This document shows positions 27,286-36,716 of a stretch of 64,000 nt of DNA, piece by piece; position 1 is the first letter of the stretch; every line of letters starts with the position of its first letter. The position numbers and the translations under genes are program-made. This stretch comes from Vibrio pelagius (lineage in GTDB: Bacteria; Pseudomonadota; Gammaproteobacteria; Enterobacterales; Vibrionaceae). The notes under the pieces were generated by a model. It searched no databases and had not been told where the DNA came from. It worked only from the letters and a program-made list of their open reading frames with translations. The stretch is taken from NCBI RefSeq assembly GCF_024347575.1, contig NZ_AP025504.1, positions 186,001 to 250,000 of the forward strand, in the 5' to 3' direction.

Positions 27286-27331
27286 ATTACCAAGCGAAAA
27301 TGTCCTAATATTACCAAGTGAAAATGTCCTA
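27286..27331. repeat. Two 22-bp direct repeats at the left end of the second IS
   Basis: ATTACCAAGCGAAAATGTCC (plus TA) at 27286-27307 and ATTACCAAGTGAAAATGTCC (plus TA) at 27310-27331 differ at one base. The core CCAAG-N2-AAAATGTC also occurs at the ends of the first IS, so these are probably transposase-binding sites. Confidence 0.65.
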
Positions 27332-27352
27332 CATTTCCTTGGAGGTTTGAGG

Positions 27353-27922
27353 ATGCTAATTACTATGAACGACCGTGAATTACAAAGACTGACGGTAATC
27401 CAAGATGTCTTACACCATAACCGAAGCCGACGCGATGCTTTAAAGTTATTGGATTTAAGTTATCGACAACTCCAACGGCTCATTACTCGTTTCATTCAAC
27501 AAGGCGCAGCTTCTCTGGCACATGGAAGTCGAGGCAAGCCGTCTTCAAATCGTGTCAATGAAAGCGTCAAGCTGCAGGCATTAGAACTCATTCATCAGTA
27601 CTATTCTGATTTTGGACCAACGCTAGCCCACGAAAAACTTCAAGAGCTCCATAACGTCCCGGTATCACTTGAGACTCTGCGACAATGGATGATCGCTGAC
27701 GGTTTATGGGTACCTAATAGCAAGCGTAAACCTCGAGTATATCAGCCTCGTTATCGACGGGACTGTCTCGGTGAACTCATTCAGATTGATGGCTCACACC
27801 ATGATTGGTTCGAAGGTCGCAGTGATAAATGTTGCCTACTGGTCTTCATAAATCACCGTATTGTGCACGAAGAACAATACCCTCAAGTTTTGAAAACCTA
27901 CATTAAGTTACGTTGTGACTGA
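27353..27922 (+). pseudogene. Truncated second IS1202/ISNCY-type transposase
   Basis: The first 166 or so residues match the neighbouring transposase closely (identical stretch YQPRYRRDCLGEL, then IDGSHHDWFEG and KCCLLVFI) but with many differences earlier, so this is a different element of the same family and not a tandem copy. After LVFI, at about 27850, homology stops abruptly and unrelated residues lead to a stop at 27922. Only the first Asp of the catalytic triad remains, so the protein cannot be active. Start ATG 27353 has TTGGAGG upstream. Confidence 0.8.
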
Positions 27923-28573
27923 ATGATATCCGTCGATTTAGCGATATCTATGTGTTGTTGTTTTTAGTCTTTGGAATTGCAGAACATCTATATCTGCACT
28001 GTTAACTTTCTGAAAGTAAACAGTTCTTACCATCCAATGAACGTCACAACGTAACGCAAAGGCGTCTATATCAGTGAAAGCTAGGGTTCTATATCTGGGC
28101 CGGTACTACGCTTATCAAGTAAATAATTGGGTCGATAACTTTCTATTATTCTGCCCATTAAAGTAGTTCAGAATTTCATGTCCAAAAGACTTTCCAAATC
28201 AGGTGGTATAACAATAACCCCTCCCTTTATTTAGGGTAAGAATAATTGACACCATGAAAAACGATACCAATATACAATAAAAACAAATAGTTAAATTAGA
28301 AAAACACACTGGTAGCACACTGCCTTTGCATGCCGACATTAAAGTTGACGCTAAACAATTTGAACCATGACCATGACATGGAGCCCTTAATCGTGAAATG
28401 TAATTTTCTTACATCGCATCTTTAGCGGGCAGATTCTGCCAGTGATTTGTTCTGCGATAAGACATTGATAATTAGCGCGATACGGGAGAGTTTGGCAGGA
28501 TATTGTTGATATTTATGAGGGTAACGTATTGTCGAACTAGCTAGAAACCATTTAGTTATAGTGCGTTAATAGC
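27850..28573. other. Gene-free remnant region between IS fragment and vxr operon
   Basis: About 720 bp with no coding frame I can support. It starts at the break in the truncated transposase. Visible structure: GTATTGT/ACAATAC inverted repeat at 27858-27881, a 149-bp inverted-repeat unit (27907-28055) and, inside it, a strong hairpin at 28000-28027. The rest, about 28060-28570, shows only AT-rich sequence. It may be the remains of IS-mediated deletion. Confidence 0.55.
27907..28055. repeat. 149-bp unit bounded by 13-bp perfect inverted repeats
   Basis: GTTACGTTGTGAC at 27907-27919 and its exact reverse complement GTCACAACGTAAC at 28043-28055. Inside lies a hairpin ACTGTT-N-ACTTTC / AAAGT-N-AACAGT. 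No coding frame. It has the look of a miniature inverted-repeat element; copies elsewhere cannot be checked here. Confidence 0.45.
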
Positions 28574-28599
28574 TAAAAAAAGAAGGGCTCAATGCCCTA
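28574..28599 (-). terminator. Rho-independent terminator of the vxr operon
   Basis: On the minus strand AGGGC-attga-GCCCT is followed by TCTTTTTTT. The stem overlaps the vxrE stop codon. Confidence 0.8.
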
Positions 28600-28746
28600 C
28601 TCTTTAGTTTCTGATTCTTCTCGAATTTGTTGAGCTACGATTTTGATAGCTTCCGCTGTACTAACGCCCTTGGTCATGAGTTCTTGAATTCTCTCAACAG
28701 CAGCTTGTTGTTCTTCGTGAGTCAGTGTTGGTAAGTCGTCTAACAT
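28597..28746 (-). CDS. vxrE: VxrE, UPF0181/YoaH-family small protein
   Basis: 49 residues, [20 protein letters not shown] onward, matching the YoaH (UPF0181) family pattern [20 protein letters not shown] known from E. coli. A GGAGC ribosome site lies six bases before ATG 28746. It is the last gene of the operon that begins with the VxrA kinase; the V. cholerae operon also ends in a UPF0181 gene. Function unknown. A terminator overlaps its stop. Confidence 0.85.
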   Translation of the reverse strand: MLDDLPTLTHEEQQAAVERIQELMTKGVSTAEAIKIVAQQIREESETKE

Positions 28747-28788
28747 GTTCAGCTCCTTTTTCTTTGGAGCTGAACTATATCGACACAA

Positions 28789-29937
28789 CTAGTAACTAGC
28801 AAGGAAATTAATAGAAGCGCCCATCGCGTTTTCGTTGGTGTAGTTAGCACTAATATCAAGCTGGAATAGATTTAGAGGAGATAGTCCGATACCTGCTGTA
28901 ATCGTACCTTCTGAGCCAGAGTAAGCTAGGTTCTTATAATACCCTCCTCTCAGCTTCAGTTGACGTAAAATGTCCACTTCAGTACCGACACGAATCATCT
29001 GTTCGTTATCATCAAAACTCGTGAATTTTTTTGCTTCGTTGATATCGTAATCAACACTTAGTGTAAAGTAGTCAGCAACTATGCCTGCACCTACGGTGTA
29101 AACAGGTTCAAGCTTATAAGAATATTGACCACCAACATCATTGCTTCGACCACCACTTGTTAATGTTCTAGTAGTATCTTTAGTTACAATGTCACGTGAA
29201 ATTAAATTTGTTGCTGAGAAGCCAACCCTAAACGGACCAAAGAACCAAAGTGCGCCCGCATCAATGTTAAAAGCGGTCTCGCCTGCACCATTTTCTCGTA
29301 CATCTGATAGGTCGTAGTCATTGATTGTCGCGACGTAATTATAAGTATAGATACGCTGTATCTTTGGAGTGACACCGAATGAAAGGTGTTGTCCCATAAA
29401 AGTTTGGTACTTAGCCAAAGACAAGCCAATTTCAGTGACGCCTATAGACACAGCTTCGACTGCTGTCAGTTCAAGTTTTTGTTGATCCGTAGCTGTCGCA
29501 TCATTGTAGACATTTGGTGTAGCGAAACTCTCAGTGTATGCCTTGGCAAAAGCGTTCGCTGCAACAAACTGATTTGGAATTGCGAAAGCAACAACACCAC
29601 CCAGGTCGACATTTGCTTGATTCCCGTCGAGTTTATTTAATGCATTTGTCACTTCTGTGCTCGTTGTCGCATCTAATACCGCATCGATATTCGATTTCAT
29701 ATCGTCAGGATCGTTATAATTACCACCGAAACTCGGAGTAATCATACCAAAATCATCATTACGACGATAAATAGCAACTAACGCGGGATTATAAAATGGG
29801 GCTGTTAAGAAGTTAGCTGATACAACACCTACACCACCCATAGCGTCTCCGCGAGCTTCGATGGCATAGTTTGCTGCAGTAGCAGGAAGGCTAGCTAAGG
29901 CTATTGACGTTGCGAGTAGTTTTGTCGTTTTGTTCAT
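28789..29937 (-). CDS. vxrD: VxrD, TraF-like outer-membrane barrel protein
   Basis: 382 residues with a signal peptide ending PATAAN. RGDAMGGVGVVSANFLTAPF with YNPALVA near the mature N-terminus is the mark of the TraF-like/FadL-like outer-membrane family (PF13729-type), followed by alternating beta strands to the end. Automatic annotation often says conjugal transfer protein, but no conjugation genes are near; the vxr operon context is the better guide. It lies 51 bp after vxrC and 42 bp before vxrE. Role in envelope homeostasis is inference from the operon. Confidence 0.8.
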   Translation of the reverse strand: MNKTTKLLATSIALASLPATAANYAIEARGDAMGGVGVVSANFLTAPFYNPALVAIYRRNDDFGMITPSFGGNYNDPDDMKSNIDAVLDATTSTEVTNALNKLDGNQANVDLGGVVAFAIPNQFVAANAFAKAYTESFATPNVYNDATATDQQKLELTAVEAVSIGVTEIGLSLAKYQTFMGQHLSFGVTPKIQRIYTYNYVATINDYDLSDVRENGAGETAFNIDAGALWFFGPFRVGFSATNLISRDIVTKDTTRTLTSGGRSNDVGGQYSYKLEPVYTVGAGIVADYFTLSVDYDINEAKKFTSFDDNEQMIRVGTEVDILRQLKLRGGYYKNLAYSGSEGTITAGIGLSPLNLFQLDISANYTNENAMGASINFLASY

Positions 29938-29988
29938 GCTGATAGTTCTTTGTTAAGTCCTTTACATTGTTATCGGCATGATTGTAAT

Positions 29989-30876
29989 TTACTTTAACTC
30001 TTCCTCGCTAGAAATATCATACGTTTTACTTATCGTTTGTGTCTGTTCGATGGTTATATCACCTTGCCATCGCGCGTGTGCCATTGATACGGCCAGAACG
30101 TAGCGATCACTTGGTATATCCTGTTCCTTAAGTTGCATTGGATAGTCTGACTCGTAGCTTTTACCCCACACACGTTCATACTGTTCGTCGACATAATCAT
30201 AGAGCCCGACTTCTAGACGTGGTAACGGACAATAGGGATTTAGAAGCTCTTTTTTGTCGATGCGCCAGGAATCTTTAGATGCCCAGCGTACTTGCTGTTT
30301 AAGCTTTACCTCACCAAAGATGATCCAAGTACTCCAGGTTACGCCATCTTCAACTTTTACGCTTAAGCGGTATAGCCCAGACTGTACTGGTGACGATAAG
30401 TTGTAGCGTTTGTTGTATAGATAAGCACCACTGCTCTCAATGACCTTAGGGCTCTTCGTCATTTCGCTATCAGAAGACAGTGTCTTATCCACCCACTTGT
30501 CTAGTGATATGTTTTGGATGTTTTCATTAGACTCCAAATCAATCACCAAACGAAATGTATCTCGTCCAGGGCTTTGAATCATGTGTCGCTTAATAACAAC
30601 TGAACTTATCCAATCAGGCAGAGTAGTCTTAGTTAACGTCTTGCCACAGTCTTTATTTAACGCCTGATTGAATAGTTCGTTAAGGTGCTTCTCTTGTATC
30701 TTAGAGGTATTGCTTTGCCACACTTCCACCAATGACTCAAACATCAAGGTAAGGTCGTCATTTAAAATATGCTTATGTACCTGTGTAAGTGCATTACTAT
30801 CAGTAAACCACTCAGTTGCCGAGCTAGGGAGACTGGTCAGTGCCACAAGCAGTAGTGGAAGTGCTTTTCGTTTCAT
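29989..30876 (-). CDS. vxrC: VxrC, DUF2861-family periplasmic protein
   Basis: 295 residues with a signal peptide (LPLLLVALTSLPSSATE), no further membrane segment, so secreted to the periplasm. The body contains two probable beta domains (about 90-190 and 190-285) with several Trp residues. Cys77 (NKDCGK) and Cys215 or so (NPYCPL) could form a disulfide. DUF2861 is known to me from the Vibrio vxr operon only; its function is not known. It starts 2 bp after the vxrB stop, so translation is coupled. Confidence 0.8.
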   Translation of the reverse strand: MKRKALPLLLVALTSLPSSATEWFTDSNALTQVHKHILNDDLTLMFESLVEVWQSNTSKIQEKHLNELFNQALNKDCGKTLTKTTLPDWISSVVIKRHMIQSPGRDTFRLVIDLESNENIQNISLDKWVDKTLSSDSEMTKSPKVIESSGAYLYNKRYNLSSPVQSGLYRLSVKVEDGVTWSTWIIFGEVKLKQQVRWASKDSWRIDKKELLNPYCPLPRLEVGLYDYVDEQYERVWGKSYESDYPMQLKEQDIPSDRYVLAVSMAHARWQGDITIEQTQTISKTYDISSEEELK

Positions 30877-30878
30877 TG

Positions 30879-31538
30879 TTACGCTTTCATCTTGTAGCCA
30901 ACGCCACGTAGAGTTTCAATTTCTAAGCCCGGTAGTTTCTGACGAAGCTGAAGTACGTGCGTATCAACAGTTCGAGTTGTTGGGAAGTGATTGTATCCCC
31001 ACACGTGATCAAGCAATTCATCACGCGTGAATACACGTCCTAGATTGCTAGCTAAAAACAGCAGTAAATCAAACTCCGTACGGGTCAGTGTTACTTCTTG
31101 ATCTTTAAAGAAAACTTCACGCGTCGCTTTGTCGATCATTAGATCTTGTGCGACAACTTTAGAGCTGTCTTGTTCTTCTGCATCCGGTAAGCGTAACTGT
31201 GCTCGTATACGCGCAAATAACTCGGCTTCTGCGAAAGGTTTTGTCAGATAATCATTCGCGCCTGAATCTAAACCAGCCACTTTGTCTTTTACCGTAACAA
31301 GTGCTGTTAACAGAATAACTGGGATATCTTTCTTCTTTTTCCAACCCGGCAGAGAGTCTACCGAGTCACCATCAGGAAGTTGACGGTCTAGGATAACCAG
31401 ATCGGCCTGTTCCCAGTAGCCTTCAACTTCAGAGATGCGCTCTGCATGCAAACATTCATATCCAGCTTGCTCTAAGCTAACTAGAAGGCCATCAGCTAAG
31501 TTTTTATCATCTTCAACGAGAAGCAATGTCTGTTTCAC
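30879..31538 (-). CDS. vxrB: VxrB (WigR) response regulator, OmpR family
   Basis: 219 residues. Receiver domain with acidic pair ED near 9-10, phospho-acceptor Asp51 in VILDRQLPDG, Thr/Lys in LLTA and TKPFAEAEL; then a winged-helix DNA-binding domain (about 125-219) ending in TLRGVGYKM. Starts at GTG 31538 with GGAG seven bases upstream, inside vxrA, overlapping it by 26 bp. In V. cholerae VxrAB (WigKR) responds to cell-wall damage and controls wall synthesis, type VI secretion and biofilm genes; the same is expected here. Confidence 0.92.
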   Translation of the reverse strand: MKQTLLLVEDDKNLADGLLVSLEQAGYECLHAERISEVEGYWEQADLVILDRQLPDGDSVDSLPGWKKKKDIPVILLTALVTVKDKVAGLDSGANDYLTKPFAEAELFARIRAQLRLPDAEEQDSSKVVAQDLMIDKATREVFFKDQEVTLTRTEFDLLLFLASNLGRVFTRDELLDHVWGYNHFPTTRTVDTHVLQLRQKLPGLEIETLRGVGYKMKA

Positions 31539-32967
31539 AAGGTATCTCCAAAATAAATGTTGTCGGGGGGCCGATAAGCGTCATGTGTCCACCCATTTTC
31601 CCAACCATAGATTCAACTATTGTTAGACCTAAACCAAGACCGCTTTTACTCACAAACGGTTTTCGTAACTGCCCCCAGTCTTTGCGGGTCAAGTCTCCAT
31701 TATCTATCACTTTGAATGTCAGCTTCTTGTCAGAAGTCGTAAGATCAAGTGTAACTGGTGGAACTCCGTACTTAACCGCGTTTCTGATTAAGTTATCGAT
31801 ACAAGTTCCTAACCAATATACGTTTACTTTCGCAGCGATATCTTGGTTTATGACAAGTTTAATGTCAGGGCCAAACTCTTCTTCAATTTTAAATTCCAAC
31901 CACTCTTGCACGCTCGGCACCCACTCTGTGGCGAGAGGTTGATTGTCAGACTGTAGGTAATCTTTACTCGCTTCGGCAAGCTGTCTCAATCGACGTGTAT
32001 CTTCACACAGTCTTCTAAATTCGTCATATACCGTTTCAGGAAGGTGTTCAAACTCTCTCCTAAAACCTTCGACCGTCAGAGACAAGCTCGCAATAGGCGT
32101 TCGTAGTTCGTGGGTTAGAATCTGCAAGACTAACATACGACTCTTCATCTCTTGTTTGCGTACATTCCAGCGATAGATAGACCATCCAATAACCAGTAGA
32201 ATGTTGGCAACCACTAGAATGATCATTGCTATCTGTAGAAGCTCTGAGTGATCCTCTATCTCCCAACAGATGTTACCTCGCTGAACAAAACAGCTGTTAT
32301 CTTCGTCGGATAGGCGATATGAAAGCCCAGCTATTTGCGCATTCTCAGTCCAAACCGGTTTCTGATACAAATAATATCGATCACCACGTTTAAGCCAAAG
32401 CTCATCGAGCTCCACAAACATGCTCGCGCCAGCCAACAATGCCGTAATTGCTTCGCTATTCATGTTCTTTAGGCGAGTCAAAAGCTCATCATGATCTTCA
32501 TTTGGTCGCTCTTGAATGTGCATGAATCGCTTTAATGATTCAAACTTTTCAGGGTACTGCTCTACATAGCGCGCAGCGTATGAACCGCCTCCGGGATGAA
32601 TCAAACCACTACGACTAAACCATCTCTCTGACAGCTCAGTACCTTTACACATAGCTCGCGTAAATACCAAAGGCTCGGTGATAAGAGGACTAAGTGGTAA
32701 TTTTCCACTACACGTTTTTGATAATTGGTAAAGCCTTTGAATATCCCTCAACGGGTACTTCGCTGTTTGAGGTAGCATATCTGACGGCATGATTAAGCTG
32801 GTTGGGTAATCGGCTTGTAGCACGCGAATGTCATAGGATTCGATCGCCGTTTCATGAACAAATAAATCAGTAAAGTGATCAATACGCTCAGGCAACGAAT
32901 CAGCGAAAGCCGTTGCTGAAACGAAAAAGCTTAATGTAATAAATGATAATGTTTGTTTAATCGTCAC
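31513..32967 (-). CDS. vxrA: VxrA (WigK) sensor histidine kinase
   Basis: About 484 residues. A signal-like first helix (FITLSFFVSATAFA), a periplasmic sensor of about 220 residues with four Cys in two close pairs, a second membrane helix (about 244-266), then the kinase: HELRTP with the phospho-His near residue 286, N-box NLIRNAVKYG, KVIDNGD and GLGLGLTIV. I use GTG 32967; a TTG two codons earlier is equally possible because neither has a clear ribosome site. It heads the vxrABCDE operon, divergent from nothing and preceded by the pntB terminator. Confidence 0.9.
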   Translation of the reverse strand: MTIKQTLSFITLSFFVSATAFADSLPERIDHFTDLFVHETAIESYDIRVLQADYPTSLIMPSDMLPQTAKYPLRDIQRLYQLSKTCSGKLPLSPLITEPLVFTRAMCKGTELSERWFSRSGLIHPGGGSYAARYVEQYPEKFESLKRFMHIQERPNEDHDELLTRLKNMNSEAITALLAGASMFVELDELWLKRGDRYYLYQKPVWTENAQIAGLSYRLSDEDNSCFVQRGNICWEIEDHSELLQIAMIILVVANILLVIGWSIYRWNVRKQEMKSRMLVLQILTHELRTPIASLSLTVEGFRREFEHLPETVYDEFRRLCEDTRRLRQLAEASKDYLQSDNQPLATEWVPSVQEWLEFKIEEEFGPDIKLVINQDIAAKVNVYWLGTCIDNLIRNAVKYGVPPVTLDLTTSDKKLTFKVIDNGDLTRKDWGQLRKPFVSKSGLGLGLTIVESMVGKMGGHMTLIGPPTTFILEIPCETDIASR

Positions 32968-33105
32968 AAGCAAAGCGTTAATTCATACAGATAAATCAAA
33001 TATATACCATTCGTGATCAAAGATAAATTTTTACCTTAGTATTCCGGAAATTGATGCAATAGACAGAGTAAAAACTCGTACCAATGTAAAAGTCTTAACC
33101 AAAAA

Positions 33106-33133
33106 AAGGGACTCAATTGAGCCCCTTATTATC
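33106..33133 (-). terminator. Rho-independent terminator of pntAB
   Basis: On the minus strand AAGGGGCTCAATTGAGTCCC is followed by TTTTTTT, 11 bp after the pntB stop. Confidence 0.85.
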
Positions 33134-33143
33134 TAATGGTTTC

Positions 33144-34523
33144 TTATAAATGCTCTAGAATGCCTAGACAACTCTCTTTCGCATCACCAAACAACATTTG
33201 TGTATTGTCTTTGAAGAACAATGGGTTCTGTACACCTGCGTAACCGGTGTTCATAGAACGCTTGAACACAATAACATTTTGCGCATTCCAAACCTCAAGT
33301 ACAGGCATGCCTGCGATTGGGCTATTTGGATCTTCTAACGCTGCAGGATTCACTGTGTCGTTTGCACCAATAACTAGAACGGTATCTGTCTCAGTAAAGT
33401 CGTCGTTGATCTCGTCCATTTCTAGAACTATGTCATACGGTACTTTAGCCTCTGCGAGCAATACGTTCATGTGACCCGGTAACCTACCCGCTACAGGGTG
33501 GATACCAAATCTCACTTCAACACCTTGGGCACGAAGCTTTTCAGTGATTTCATGCACTGGGTACTGAGCTTGCGCTACGGCCATGCCGTATCCAGGAGTG
33601 ATGATGACAGACTTAGAACCTTTCAACATTTCAGCGACTTCTTCAGCCGACGCTTCTCTGTGTTCGCCCTGCTCTTCAGCATCACCAGATACCGTAACCT
33701 CTTGACCAAAGCCACCAGCGATAACACTAACGAATGAGCGGTTCATCGCCTTACACATGATGTAAGACAGAATTGCACCTGACGAACCTACTAGAGCACC
33801 TGTTACGATCAACAGGTCGTTTGCTAGCATGAAACCAGCTGCGGCAGCAGCCCAACCTGAGTAAGAGTTAAGCATCGAAACCACTACCGGCATATCTGCA
33901 CCACCGATAGAAGCAACCAGATGGTAACCGAATGCGAATGCGATCAACGTCATTACAATCAGAGCGAACATGCTGCCGTCAGCTTTAACGAACATGATCA
34001 TCAACAATGTTGATACAACGATCGCTGCAAGGTTCCATTTGTGCTTATGAGGAATATTTAGTGCTGACGATGAAATAATGCCGCGCAGCTTACCAAATGC
34101 GACAATTGAGCCCGTAAATGTTACAGCACCGATAAACACACCCAGAAAAACTTCCACAAGATGAATCACATGCTCAGCTTGCGTTGCAGCCTCTGGCGCG
34201 TCGATGTAGCTGTTGTAGCCAACCAATACTGCAGCCATACCTACAAAGCTATGTAGGATCGCAACCAGCTCTGGCATCTCAGTCATTTCGACTTTTTTCG
34301 CGTAGTGGATACCGATACCACCACCGATCACCATTGCAATAATGATCCATACCAGACCTTCAGAGTAAGGGCCAAAGATCGTTGCAAACAGAGCGATTGC
34401 CATACCAGTAATACCGTAGTAGTTACCGGCACGAGCCGATTCTTGCTTAGAAAGCCCAGCAAGACTCATGATAAAGAACACAGCAGCGATGATGTATGCT
34501 GCTTGTACTAATCCTTCAGACAT
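33144..34523 (-). CDS. pntB: Proton-translocating NAD(P) transhydrogenase subunit beta
   Basis: 459 residues. The N-terminal half is a bundle of about nine membrane helices (domain II), for example [17 protein letters not shown] and [11 protein letters not shown]. The C-terminal domain III binds NADP(H): [39 protein letters not shown], and [12 protein letters not shown]. With PntA it moves hydride from NADH to NADP+ using the proton gradient. ATG 34523 has GGAGT upstream and follows pntA by 12 bp. Length matches E. coli PntB. Confidence 0.96.
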   Translation of the reverse strand: MSEGLVQAAYIIAAVFFIMSLAGLSKQESARAGNYYGITGMAIALFATIFGPYSEGLVWIIIAMVIGGGIGIHYAKKVEMTEMPELVAILHSFVGMAAVLVGYNSYIDAPEAATQAEHVIHLVEVFLGVFIGAVTFTGSIVAFGKLRGIISSSALNIPHKHKWNLAAIVVSTLLMIMFVKADGSMFALIVMTLIAFAFGYHLVASIGGADMPVVVSMLNSYSGWAAAAAGFMLANDLLIVTGALVGSSGAILSYIMCKAMNRSFVSVIAGGFGQEVTVSGDAEEQGEHREASAEEVAEMLKGSKSVIITPGYGMAVAQAQYPVHEITEKLRAQGVEVRFGIHPVAGRLPGHMNVLLAEAKVPYDIVLEMDEINDDFTETDTVLVIGANDTVNPAALEDPNSPIAGMPVLEVWNAQNVIVFKRSMNTGYAGVQNPLFFKDNTQMLFGDAKESCLGILEHL

Positions 34524-34535
34524 CCGTTATACTCC

Positions 34536-36083
34536 TTAGTCTTTACGGAACATTTCAAGCATACGTTTGGTAACGGTAAAGCCACCAAATATGTTGATGC
34601 TTGCAATTAACACGGCGATAAACGACAAGAAGGTAACAACCCCACTGCCCTGACCGATTTGAAGTAATGCACCAACAACGATGATGCCTGAAATCGCATT
34701 TGTCACCGACATCAGTGGCGTGTGAAGAGAGTGGCTAACATTCCAAACCACGTAGTAACCCACAATACAAGCCAGTACAAATACGGTGAAATGCGATAGG
34801 AACGCAGCGGGAGCAACAGAAGCTATCCATGCAAAAGCACCAACAGCTATCGCCATTCCTGCAATTTTCTTCGCTGGGGATTTTGGCTCTTCAACTTTTA
34901 GTTGAGCTGGTGCAGCTTGAGGTTTCGCCTGTTGAGGCTGAGCAGAAACCTGAATCGGAGGCGCAGGCCACGTCACTTCACCCTCTTTAACTACGGTCAC
35001 ACCACGTAGAACAACATCATCGAAATCGATATTGATATTGCCGTCTTTTTCTTTGCAAAGAAGCTTCAGAAGGTTAACTAAGTTAGTCGCGTAAAGCTGA
35101 GACGATTGCGTTGGAAGACGACCAACCATATCGGTATAACCCACAACTTTTACGCCATTTGCCGTTGTGATAACTTGGTCTGCAACCGTATATTCACAGT
35201 TACCACCATTAGCCGCAGCAAGGTCAACAATCACACTACCCGGTTTCATGCTATCGACCATCTCTTTGGTGATCAATTTTGGTGCCGGACGACCAGGGAT
35301 CAGTGCCGTTGTAATAATAATATCAACGTCTTTCGCTTGTGCAGCATAGAGCTCTTCTGCTTTCTTATTGAACTCATCAGACATCTCTTTTGCATAACCA
35401 TCGCCAGCGCCAGTGTCTTCTTGGAAATCCACTTCTAAGAATTCAGCGCCCATTGACTCGACTTGTTCTTTTACTTCTGGACGAACGTCGAATGAGCGCA
35501 CAATAGCACCTAAACTACCAGCAGCACCAATAGCAGCAAGACCAGCAACACCCGCACCTGCGACCAGTACTTTAGCCGGTGGTACTTTACCTGCCGCCGT
35601 AATTTGGCCTGTAAAGAAGCGACCAAACTCATGAGCAGCCTCAACGACCGCACGATAACCCGCAATATTCGCCATTGAACTCAATGCATCCAACGCCTGA
35701 GCACGCGAAATACGTGGAACAGAGTCCATTGCCATTACATTGATATTCTTACTAGACAACTGCTCCATCAATTCTGGGTTTTGAGCAGGCCAGATAAAAC
35801 TGATCAGGCTCGCCCCTTCTTTGATTAGTGCAATTTCGTTGAGGTTTTCGTCAACAATAGGTGCGTTGACTTTAAGGATAATATCGGATTCCCAAGCTTG
35901 TTCAGCAGAGACCACTTTAGCACCAGCTTCTTCATAAGCTGAGTCGTCAAAACTTGCTAAAGCGCCTGCTTGTGTTTCAACATAAACTTCAAATCCTAAC
36001 TTTAAAAGCTGTTCTACCGATTTTGGAGAAGCAGCGACTCGCGTTTCACCTGCGAGGGTTTCTTTTGGTACACCAATTTGCAT
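34536..36083 (-). CDS. pntA: NAD(P) transhydrogenase subunit alpha
   Basis: 515 residues. [20 protein letters not shown] opens the alanine-dehydrogenase-like NAD(H) domain [20 protein letters not shown] is the NAD site (about 160-180). A Pro/Gln/Ala linker (about 380-415) leads to four C-terminal membrane helices, so this is the fused gammaproteobacterial alpha subunit. ATG 36083 with AAGGAAT upstream is the family start; the open frame continues 26 codons further but without support. It is the first gene of pntAB. Confidence 0.95.
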   Translation of the reverse strand: MQIGVPKETLAGETRVAASPKSVEQLLKLGFEVYVETQAGALASFDDSAYEEAGAKVVSAEQAWESDIILKVNAPIVDENLNEIALIKEGASLISFIWPAQNPELMEQLSSKNINVMAMDSVPRISRAQALDALSSMANIAGYRAVVEAAHEFGRFFTGQITAAGKVPPAKVLVAGAGVAGLAAIGAAGSLGAIVRSFDVRPEVKEQVESMGAEFLEVDFQEDTGAGDGYAKEMSDEFNKKAEELYAAQAKDVDIIITTALIPGRPAPKLITKEMVDSMKPGSVIVDLAAANGGNCEYTVADQVITTANGVKVVGYTDMVGRLPTQSSQLYATNLVNLLKLLCKEKDGNINIDFDDVVLRGVTVVKEGEVTWPAPPIQVSAQPQQAKPQAAPAQLKVEEPKSPAKKIAGMAIAVGAFAWIASVAPAAFLSHFTVFVLACIVGYYVVWNVSHSLHTPLMSVTNAISGIIVVGALLQIGQGSGVVTFLSFIAVLIASINIFGGFTVTKRMLEMFRKD

Positions 36084-36384
36084 AGCTATTCCTTGACTAT
36101 TGGCACAATGACTTATTCGTTTGTATCTAACGACAACTAATACTTCAAGCGTTTTGTTCAAAGAACAGAAAAAGTTATTACTTATAACGGATTGGATGTA
36201 ATTTCATCGATTTTGAAGGGCTAAAAGACAACCATATTAGGTTAAGAGGTCAAACCACTTAAAATTAATCCCTTAAATAACAACTATCTAGCTGCTCTTT
36301 TTCCTTTTAAACTAAAAAGAGCCTTCAGCATATACACTGAAGGCTCTTAAAATTATGACCAACATCAAGTCTAACCCCAATTGG
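36084..36384. other. Intergenic region upstream of pntA
   Basis: 301 bp holding the pntA promoter region and the terminator of the PF10115 gene (36313-36350). I see no coding frame and no operator that I recognise. Confidence 0.5.
36313..36350. terminator. Bidirectional terminator after the PF10115 gene
   Basis: AAGAGCCTTCAG (36317-36328) pairs perfectly with CTGAAGGCTCTT (36337-36348), with T-runs when read on the minus strand. It lies 35 bp after the stop of the small gene upstream. Confidence 0.85.
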
Positions 36385-36666
36385 CTAGCTAAAAATGTTA
36401 TCGCCCATTTGATCGATAAACATTTGAGATTTTTTCAGCATCAGTTCATTGGCGTCGTCTTTGTTTGAAACAACGTCCGAGCGAATAAATCGATGCGATT
36501 GAACTTCACCATCGATTTCTTTCTCGATACGCCCAGCAACTCTGTATTGTCCGGATTCGGCCAGTGCTTCTTGATAGATATTGAAGCCTTTATATTCCAC
36601 AGGTTCGACAACTGCGGCTTGTTCGGTTTTCTGTTTACTTCCAAATAGCTTTGAGAAAAATCCCAC
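36385..36666 (-). CDS. HlyU-family (PF10115) small protein
   Basis: 93 residues. MGFFSKLFGSKQ, EYKGFNIYQEALAESGQYR, GRIEKEIDG and HRFIRSDVVS followed by LMLKKSQMFIDQMGDNIF match the PF10115 family as I remember it. The family carries the name HlyU, but it is not the ArsR-type haemolysin regulator of V. cholerae and has no visible DNA-binding motif; function is unclear. Starts at GTG 36666 with GGAGT nine bases upstream. It stands just downstream of the ComFB-family gene, 50 bp away, on the same strand. Confidence 0.75.
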   Translation of the reverse strand: MGFFSKLFGSKQKTEQAAVVEPVEYKGFNIYQEALAESGQYRVAGRIEKEIDGEVQSHRFIRSDVVSNKDDANELMLKKSQMFIDQMGDNIFS

Positions 36667-36716
36667 GTTTTAATACTCCTAATTGAACAACCAAGGACCC
36701 ACCTAACGTACCACGA

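Noticed and set aside
23769..27922. Genomic island driven by the tyrosine recombinase
   Set aside because: No tRNA target, no direct repeats at the borders that I could find, and DUF3319 and yciH look like resident Vibrio genes.
27850..28573. Superintegron cassette or VCR (attC) sites in the gene-free stretch
   Set aside because: The inverted repeats do not show the attC core GTTRRRY/RYYYAAC pattern, and the nearby recombinase is not an IntI.
28789..29937. Conjugation gene traF
   Set aside because: The TraF-like family is wide; no other transfer gene is present, and the gene belongs to the vxr operon.
36385..36666. HlyU, the ArsR-family haemolysin regulator
   Set aside because: The protein lacks an ArsR helix-turn-helix; only the Pfam family name coincides.
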